Origin: Bacteroidetes bacterium HGW-Bacteroidetes-6
GTDB taxonomy: Bacteria > Bacteroidota > Bacteroidia > Bacteroidales > DTU049
Length of the DNA stretch: 64,000 nt
NCBI GenBank assembly: GCA_002842495.1
Contig: PHDB01000022.1
Coordinates: 28,920 to 92,919, forward strand
Direction of reading: 5' to 3'
Made by a program: the position numbers and the translations under genes. Positions 59,301-64,000 of this stretch are shown in pieces (position 1 is the stretch's first letter; every line of letters begins with the position of its first letter). Below the pieces are notes generated by a model. The model did no database searches and was not told the origin of the DNA. It saw nothing but the letters and a program-made list of their open reading frames with translations.

Positions 59301-59776
59301 ACCGATGTATCAACCATTTCGACATCCTGTTCGCGCTGCAAATGATTGGTAAAAACCTGCTTGGCTTTATAACTGTTGATATAGCCGGTAATAAGACTGG
59401 CTATATTATTAAGCAGGTTTTGTTCTTCGTTCAGAAAAGGGCCATCGTCAGCATCAGGAAATTTGCTATTGTACTGAACAATGATTTGTCCTTTGATATT
59501 GTCGATGGAAGTAAAATTCCGGTGCAACTGATCGGGAGCCTTCTTATCGTATTCGGGGGTTTCGGTCGAGAAAGGGCCAAATTCAATACGGGCCGAGGTA
59601 TTTTCGGGGTATTGCATAGCGTTAGGTAAAATCATGCATATATGCTGCAAAGTATCACCGATGGGTTTGTTTTCCTTTATAATACTTGTGGTTTTGTTGA
59701 TAGCGGCCAGCTCTTTCAATCGCTCGCGGTTTTCGAACACCAACCTTTCAAAATCCTTTTGGTCCTGGCTATTCAT
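56327..59776 (-). CDS. GAF-like/receiver-PEP/pyruvate-binding domain protein
   Basis: An 1149-residue paralogue of the downstream protein, with an extra N-terminal segment (1-150; ELAAINKTTSIIKENKPIGD ... ARIEFGPFS) that resembles a GAF sensor domain. A degenerate receiver (about 185-330), a second receiver (VRIILLVEDDPRYYSRYLPL; conserved Asp in CLITDVKFERKG) and the PEP/pyruvate-binding ATP-grasp half follow (GSIGGKGRGISFIN; LAVRSSGLFEDS; GPGRWGTRDRFIGIPV). Dikinase swivel and TIM-barrel domains are missing. It probably integrates a signal with nucleotide or pyruvate metabolism; this is inferred from domain content only. Confidence 0.8.
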   Translation of the reverse strand: MNSQDQKDFERLVFENRERLKELAAINKTTSIIKENKPIGDTLQHICMILPNAMQYPENTSARIEFGPFSTETPEYDKKAPDQLHRNFTSIDNIKGQIIVQYNSKFPDADDGPFLNEEQNLLNNIASLITGYINSYKAKQVFTNHLQREQDVEMVDTSVSADKGMQLFQKYLYRQNFDRDVFHDLMPFKVKEILLIATLYDAYSIEKEGRFAEHVLGEYQQLNLSSFPRITGVSTEEEIFSQLQSKHFDLIIYMIGADMKTPFQLCKKIKDEYPYIPVYFLVNNKSFQTEMLHVGQNNCFFDKIFYWNGEPSVFFAMVKHLEDKVNLDNDTNLALVRIILLVEDDPRYYSRYLPLLYSIVMEQTKRIIDDVTTDELYKILKLRGRPKILLASSYEEAESIISKYEEFLLCLITDVKFERKGKICPTAGFDLVKSLRCRMKDLPIIIQSSDIENSEQAFKLKSTFIDKNSETLTTEIRSFISYYLGFGNFTYRTPDGREIAVARTLKEFESHLRNIPDESLLYHAKHNHFSLWLMARGEIQVAKILGPKSVIDFKSPEEIRRFLIQIIQQHRNERNKGRVVNFEDIDYFEEGNIISLSSGSIGGKGRGISFINSLIYSFDFSKSFGNINLKTPRTAVIGVEEFESFMQRNQLWEVALSESFEVIANRFMEAKLSEGLIKKLKKLLKMINKPLAVRSSGLFEDSMRQPFAGIFETYLLPNSHPNYDIRLQQLCNAIKMVYASVFSDVAKGYIEAVNYKIEEEKMAIVLQEVVGTQYGNYYYPHISGTAQSYNYYPVSDMKPEEGVAVMAVGLGKYVVEGEKAYRFSPAMPGVEINSMKDLVKNSQVDFFAVDLSKHDINLMEGDTAGLARLDIYDAESHGTLKHCASVFDPDNNSISPGIDKMGPRIVNFANILKYDYIPLAKTISVLLNIVRESMGSPVEIEYAVDLNPNDDYKASFYLLQIKPLIGDNMDYDINTDELNKDDLMLYAERSMGNGRIDEVCDVIFVKYDSFDKTKTIEIAAEIEKLNAKLGGEKRKYLLLGPGRWGTRDRFIGIPVVWHQISNAKAIVETGHDDFPLDASMGSHFFHNVTSLNIGYFSIDPISNNGFINWDKIKKQEIVQDLFYTRHVRFKTPLNIRMDGKKRIAVISEQ

Positions 59777-59864
59777 AGAGTGAGGGCTTGTTAAAATTGC
59801 ATATAAAAGTACTCATTTTTTGATTTATCGTACGATTTGAATATTTAAGGATACTCTTGCAGGG

Positions 59865-59872
59865 CAAAGGTA
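59865..59872 (-). promoter_or_regulatory. −7 element of the PEP-binding gene pair
   Basis: TACCTTTG on the minus strand, 88 bases upstream of the ATG at 59776; fits the consensus. No clear −33 element. Confidence 0.4.
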
Positions 59873-60031
59873 GTATATAGTTAAGTATGCAGCCGGTAAC
59901 GGCAAATAGCTTTTGCCAAATCCTAAAACAAGTTGACTGTTTTTTCAAGTTTGCACTTCTACTAATCGATTTAGTTTCTTGAACTTAGGATTTCATAAAA
60001 TAAGAATACAAATTTTCACTATTTTTGTCGC

Positions 60032-60904
60032 ATGGGAAAGAAAAACAAATCGGCTATTCGTCTTGGGGGTTCATACATCACTATGATAATCAGCATTTCG
60101 CTGGTATTGCTTATTTTAGGCTTATCCGGATTGATCTTACTACAATCGAAAGGCGTTGTAAAAATCGCCAAAGAAAATATCCTGATCACCGTGATGTTCA
60201 AAGACAGTCTTCCGGAAGCCGACATGCTTGCCTTGCAAAAAAAGATGCAGATGAACGAGAAGGTTAAAACATGCGACATGGTTTCGAGCGAAGAAGCTGC
60301 AAAACGCATGGTTGACGAAACCGGGGAAGATTTTGTTACCGACCTGGGCTTTATTCCAATTCCTCCATCACTCGACATTACTGTAGAAAGCGAATATGGC
60401 GATTCGGCAAACATTGAAGCACTCGTTGCGGATGTCATGAAAGAACCCATTGTTGGAAATGTGTATTACGACAAAGATCAGGTTCAAGACATTAATGCAA
60501 ACACACAAAGCATCATGCTTTATTTACTTGGGTTTGCTGTAATTGTATTTATTATTTCCTACAGCCTTATCAGCAATACCATCAGGCTGGCTATATATTC
60601 AAAGCGATTTATAATACGCAGCATGCTTCTGGTTGGAGCAACGCGCGGCTTCATTCGTCGTCCATTCCTTCTTCAATCGCTGTGGATGGGCGCTGTGAGC
60701 AGCCTGATTGCGCTGATTTTACTTGAGGGTGTAATGACCCTGCTTTACAACCAAATTCCCGATTTACGTGCAATTCAAGACGATACACAGATGTATTTCC
60801 TTTTCGGAGGCATTGTTCTTTCGGGAATGCTCATTTCGTGGCTTTCGTCGTGGTCGGCATTGAATCGCTACATCAAAATGAAAACCGACTTTCTGTATAT
60901 CTAA
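60032..60904 (+). CDS. ftsX: Cell division protein FtsX
   Basis: A 290-residue, four-helix permease of the FtsEX complex. The first helix (about 17-37) is followed by a periplasmic domain (38-165; ILITVMFKDSLPEADML, DLGFIPIPPSLDITVES) and three more helices. FtsEX couples ATP hydrolysis by FtsE to activation of septal peptidoglycan hydrolases. FtsE is not in this neighbourhood; the ABC ATPase at 46153 is more LolD/MacB-like. It converges with the mltF gene, overlapping by four bases. Confidence 0.9.
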   Translation: MGKKNKSAIRLGGSYITMIISISLVLLILGLSGLILLQSKGVVKIAKENILITVMFKDSLPEADMLALQKKMQMNEKVKTCDMVSSEEAAKRMVDETGEDFVTDLGFIPIPPSLDITVESEYGDSANIEALVADVMKEPIVGNVYYDKDQVQDINANTQSIMLYLLGFAVIVFIISYSLISNTIRLAIYSKRFIIRSMLLVGATRGFIRRPFLLQSLWMGAVSSLIALILLEGVMTLLYNQIPDLRAIQDDTQMYFLFGGIVLSGMLISWLSSWSALNRYIKMKTDFLYI

Positions 60905-62261
60905 TTATCTGCAGGGAATATCGCACAATAAGCATTGTAGCGAGCAAAAATTTCTTTCACAAACCTATCGGCATACCACGGATTTACATACCCAAAACGA
61001 ACTACCGGATCGTTGTAGTATTGTGGCTTCGATTTGCATTTCAAACATTCTATCACAACAGCATAAGTGAGCGGTTCCTTATTCATTTTTCGAGCAAGTT
61101 CGAAAGCATCATAAAAATGAGCCATGCCCAGATTATAGGCTGCAACCACCACTTTCTGACGTTCAGCATCATCAACAACATAGGGTGCAAAAGCAGTATC
61201 CATATAATGAATCATCTTGGTACCTCCTTCAATCTGTTCTTCAACAGAACTTGATGAATAAACTCCAAACAGAGCTGCTGACACCGGCATCATTTGCATG
61301 ATGCCAAAAGCTCCACTCGACGACTGAAAGCCTGTAGTAAAACGCGATTCCTGATAAATCAACGAAGAAATCAATCGCCAGTCCCAGCCAATTTTTTTGC
61401 TGTATTTCTTTATTGGTTCGTCGTACGGGCTAAGCTTGCCCTTACTCAAACTGTGATCGTCGGGCGAATGAAAAATGTATAGGATCGGATTATCGAAATA
61501 CTTCCGCTGCAAAAAAGCAAGATTCCCTTTCTGCTGAAAATGTTCGAGCCAGGTATTAAGCTCGGTCAACCATTTTACCGATTTACTATTAACAGCCCAC
61601 GCAATGGGTTCGGGCTCCGAAATAGGCATACTGAAATCGAGCTCGGGGTAGCCCTGTTCGGCCAGCGTGTGGTGAGGTCTTCGGTACCCAGACTCATTTC
61701 TCCAATAATTTCAATTTTTATCCCCATGCTATCGGCCAAATGTTGCAACTGCCGCCGATAAATGGTTTTTCGGGGAATCACTATCTTTTTCCCATCAAGG
61801 TCAGCCAGAGTTTTCACAGGGATATTTCCATTGCTATCAATTTTCTGTACCAATAACGATCGCATCGAATAAAGCGAATTGGTAAAAACAATACGAGGAT
61901 AGCGATTTTGCGCTACGGTAAGTTCCATGGCAAGCAAGTCGCAATCGCCAAAGGCAACATATTGAAAAGCTTTTTCCACATCGTTGGTTACATGCAAATC
62001 GAGAAACCAGCCATGCTCGGAACACAGCTGCTGCACCATTTCGTACTGATAACCCATGGGGGTACCTTTATAAACAAAATAGTTCACCGAATTGTAACCC
62101 ATCACAACATGTAAAGTATCATCGGCTACAATAGAATCGAGGTCACGAAGTTTTATAGGGTCAGGCTGATGATATCCGGGCGCTTGAAAACTCTCGTTCA
62201 CAACCATGAAAATGACTGCGGCAAAGAAAAGATAAACCAGAATGAACGGATTACGTTGCAT
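60901..62261 (-). pseudogene. mltF: Membrane-bound lytic transglycosylase MltF, frameshifted
   Basis: The upstream frame (from ATG 62261) encodes a membrane anchor (residues 5-20) and most of the solute-binding-protein-like domain up to GEMSLGTEDLTT. The frame then shifts at about 61668-61673; the downstream frame continues with TLAEQGYPELDFSMPISEPE and the lytic transglycosylase domain, including the catalytic Glu in IYQESRFTTGFQSSSGAFGI and AAYNLG. Loss of one base explains the shift. MltF-type enzymes cleave peptidoglycan with formation of 1,6-anhydro-MurNAc. Either the gene is inactive or the base is a sequence error. Confidence 0.85.
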
Positions 62262-62448
62262 ATTGACAATGAATCGAGTATGCAAGTTAATGCATTTTTT
62301 CGAATATGAATACCCCGTGTTGTTTTTTGTTGAGGATTTAACGTTAGGCGATGGATGATCAAGTCCCGAAGCTGATAAGTCAATATCTTTCCGAACTGCG
62401 AAATCAAAAGCTTACTTTTCATTAATAAAGAGCTTGTAATAACTTCTT

Positions 62449-63003
62449 TTACTTTAACTCTTTTTGCTCACGAAGCATGGTGTGTGCAATTTTTATGGCA
62501 TCGACTGCTTCAACGAGCTGTCCCGAAAACGAGGCTTTACCATACGAAAACACAAGATATTCGTTATCCGAAATTCCTTCGGCATTACATCCAATAGTTT
62601 GATTATTTAATTTTTGTATTTTTCTTTCAACCAAATCGGCCTGAAGCAGAGTGGCAATAACGATAAACTCATCTCCAAGACGGTAACGATAGCATCTGGC
62701 AATCCCCTTAAGACTGGATTGCATTCTATCGGCAAACAGTTTAAGAACAAAATCGCCCGTGTTGTAGCCAATCTTATTGAACCTTCTGAAATTGTTCAGA
62801 TCGATCAGAAAAATACGCGAGGTTGTGTTTTTCCCCTTGCTGATATGTTTCGAAAAAGCATGGTAGTTAGGTAAGCCCGAAATACAATCGGTATGCAGCA
62901 CCTTTTTTACTTTGCGGAAACGAAAAATCACGAAGCCTATACATGCAACAAAGCATACAACAATTATTGCAATAATAAGTGGCGATAATTGAAGAATAAG
63001 CAT
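62449..63003 (-). CDS. Membrane-anchored, degenerate GGDEF-domain protein
   Basis: A 184-residue protein with one transmembrane helix (7-27) and a GGDEF-like domain. Recognisable elements are the start DCISGLPNYHAF (39-50; usually DxLTGLPNR), FLIDLNNFRRFNKIGYNTGD (66-84) and YRLGDEFIV (107-115). The active-site loop has one glycine fewer than the common RLGGDEF, and the ending is short, so diguanylate cyclase activity is uncertain. It could be an effector or remnant. It lies seven bases after the histidine phosphatase gene on the same strand. Confidence 0.65.
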   Translation of the reverse strand: MLILQLSPLIIAIIVVCFVACIGFVIFRFRKVKKVLHTDCISGLPNYHAFSKHISKGKNTTSRIFLIDLNNFRRFNKIGYNTGDFVLKLFADRMQSSLKGIARCYRYRLGDEFIVIATLLQADLVERKIQKLNNQTIGCNAEGISDNEYLVFSYGKASFSGQLVEAVDAIKIAHTMLREQKELK

Positions 63004-63010
63004 GATTCAA

Positions 63011-64000
63011 CTATTTTTTGTCGCGTTTTCGTAACGGAAAGTCTTTTCGTTGCAAATAATCGTAGCGTAAATTACGCCCCGGCTGATAACACATAGCTAT
63101 GATGCTGTCTTGCGCTTCCTTAATAGTGCTGTATTCAGCAAAATCGAGAGTGCGGATAACGGCTTCGAAAACCCTGATTGCTCCTGAGTGATCGGCAACC
63201 AAAATACGTTTTCCCAGATTTTGGTTGAGTAAATCAACAAACGAAAATGCAATTCGCCAGTCAGCTTCAATAAGGGTTTCCCCTTCGGGATAATGATAAA
63301 AACGGTTCTTGAAGATTTTCGACACTTTGGCTTTCATTTCGGGTGTAGGGTCGTCGGAACCCGACATGATACGGGCAGACTCATCGATAATCTCATTCTT
63401 GAATTTAAAAGTGAGAGCACCATATTTTTGCGAATTGAGTCCAAACATGGCATGAAACTGCATGTTGGTATAGCCTGCATTTTGGAGAAAGTTGCGGGCA
63501 GTTTGTTCTGTATTTTCCGACTCGCTCCCAAAAACCTGAACAGGCCTGTCTTTCGACCACGACCACAGTGGATATCCGGCTTTGTCGAGAATGTCGGTTG
63601 CTACAGAGAAATCCTTCCCAAGCTCTTTAGCTGTTTGCATTCCCGCTTCGCTCAAAAAATTGCTCAACGAACCACTAATGCGGCGATTGTTATTCCATGT
63701 ATCCCAGAAACCCGAACCAACAAATTCGGGATTTTCACCCCCCGATTCGTGTTCCGATTTCCCGTGGCGAATCATAATTAATTGTGTTTGATTAAGTGGA
63801 ACATAAGCCTGCGGAAACAGAGGGACAGCTTTCCCGTTCGGAAGCCATACAATGCCTTCGTTCAGCATCAAACCACTGCCATCTTCGAGTGCACGTCCTG
63901 AAATTCGTCGCTTACCATCGGGATTGGTGGCCATGTCATCGGCAAGAACCAGCTTTGTACGATAACGCGTCATCGAAGCCCCTGGTGTTGCAATACTTTG
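63011..64000 (-). CDS. Histidine phosphatase family protein (5' end beyond window)
   Basis: The frame is open to the window edge; an ATG at 63973 would give 320 residues. The phosphatase core starts with LIMIRHGKSEHESGGENPEF (RHG motif, phospho-histidine), about 70 residues into the visible protein, and has a second His in LVADHSGAIRVFEAV. The 80-residue segment before it (ISGRALEDGSGLMLNEGIVW) does not look like a start region, so the gene probably has another domain upstream. Phosphoglycerate-mutase-like phosphatases act on many phospho-compounds; the substrate is unknown. Confidence 0.7.
   Translation of the reverse strand, partial: QSIATPGASMTRYRTKLVLADDMATNPDGKRRISGRALEDGSGLMLNEGIVWLPNGKAVPLFPQAYVPLNQTQLIMIRHGKSEHESGGENPEFVGSGFWDTWNNNRRISGSLSNFLSEAGMQTAKELGKDFSVATDILDKAGYPLWSWSKDRPVQVFGSESENTEQTARNFLQNAGYTNMQFHAMFGLNSQKYGALTFKFKNEIIDESARIMSGSDDPTPEMKAKVSKIFKNRFYHYPEGETLIEADWRIAFSFVDLLNQNLGKRILVADHSGAIRVFEAVIRTLDFAEYSTIKEAQDSIIAMCYQPGRNLRYDYLQRKDFPLRKRDKK

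Noticed and set aside
60020..60027. TATTTTTG as promoter of ftsX
   Set aside because: Only four bases separate it from the ATG and no −33 element is at the right distance.
61660..61680. Programmed frameshift in mltF
   Set aside because: No slippery heptamer is present at the junction, and mltF is not known to use frameshifting.

Overview
The window is chromosomal DNA from a Bacteroidota bacterium, most likely a member or close relative of the Bacteroidales or Marinilabiliales. The evidence is the layout of the ribosomal protein super-operon (rpsL-rpsG-fusA-rpsJ through rplO-secY-map-infA-rpmJ to rplQ), type IX secretion (T9SS) genes and cargo with C-terminal sorting domains, many promoters of the Bacteroidota form TAnnTTTG, an M56 peptidase fused to a TonB C-terminal domain, and an rSAM/lipoprotein system. 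No tRNA, rRNA, insertion sequence or CRISPR array was seen.

Layout. 1-1617: a minus-strand, ars-like operon (redox-active thioredoxin-like protein, ArsR repressor, two ArsF-like proteins, start of a permease) behind a promoter with a palindromic operator. 1813-6735: a giant secreted T9SS protein made of FG-GAP and Ig/HYR-like repeats. 6904-10736: the most interesting locus, five small lipoprotein genes followed by a radical SAM/SPASM enzyme and a DUF4846 lipoprotein. The lipoproteins share a 32-residue leader (34 in one) and carry C-terminal Tyr-Gly-Val motifs, so they look like the substrates of the enzyme. 10935-15845: accessory genes (acetyltransferase, lipocalin, prenyltransferase-like protein, PepD dipeptidase, membrane methyltransferase). 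15864-35048: enolase and the translation super-operon, apparently driven by one promoter upstream of rpsL and closed by a terminator after rplQ. 35445-41606: porU and porV of the T9SS. 41874-45561: a BlaI/BlaR-like pair followed by two hydrolases. 45562-50517: cobalamin adenosyltransferase, ABC ATPase, methyltransferase, DAHP synthase/chorismate mutase and a TIGR03032-GNAT fusion. 50703-53096: a second T9SS-sorted repeat protein. 53328-59776: two tandem receiver-PEP/pyruvate-binding proteins. 60032-64000: ftsX, a broken mltF, a degenerate GGDEF protein and a histidine phosphatase running off the edge.

Three genes look damaged: porU has an in-frame TAA, mltF has a one-base frameshift, and rpmD encodes an L30 lacking about its last third. 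Whether these are real mutations or sequence errors cannot be decided from the window. The porU lesion matters most, because PorU processes exactly the class of sorted proteins encoded elsewhere in the window.
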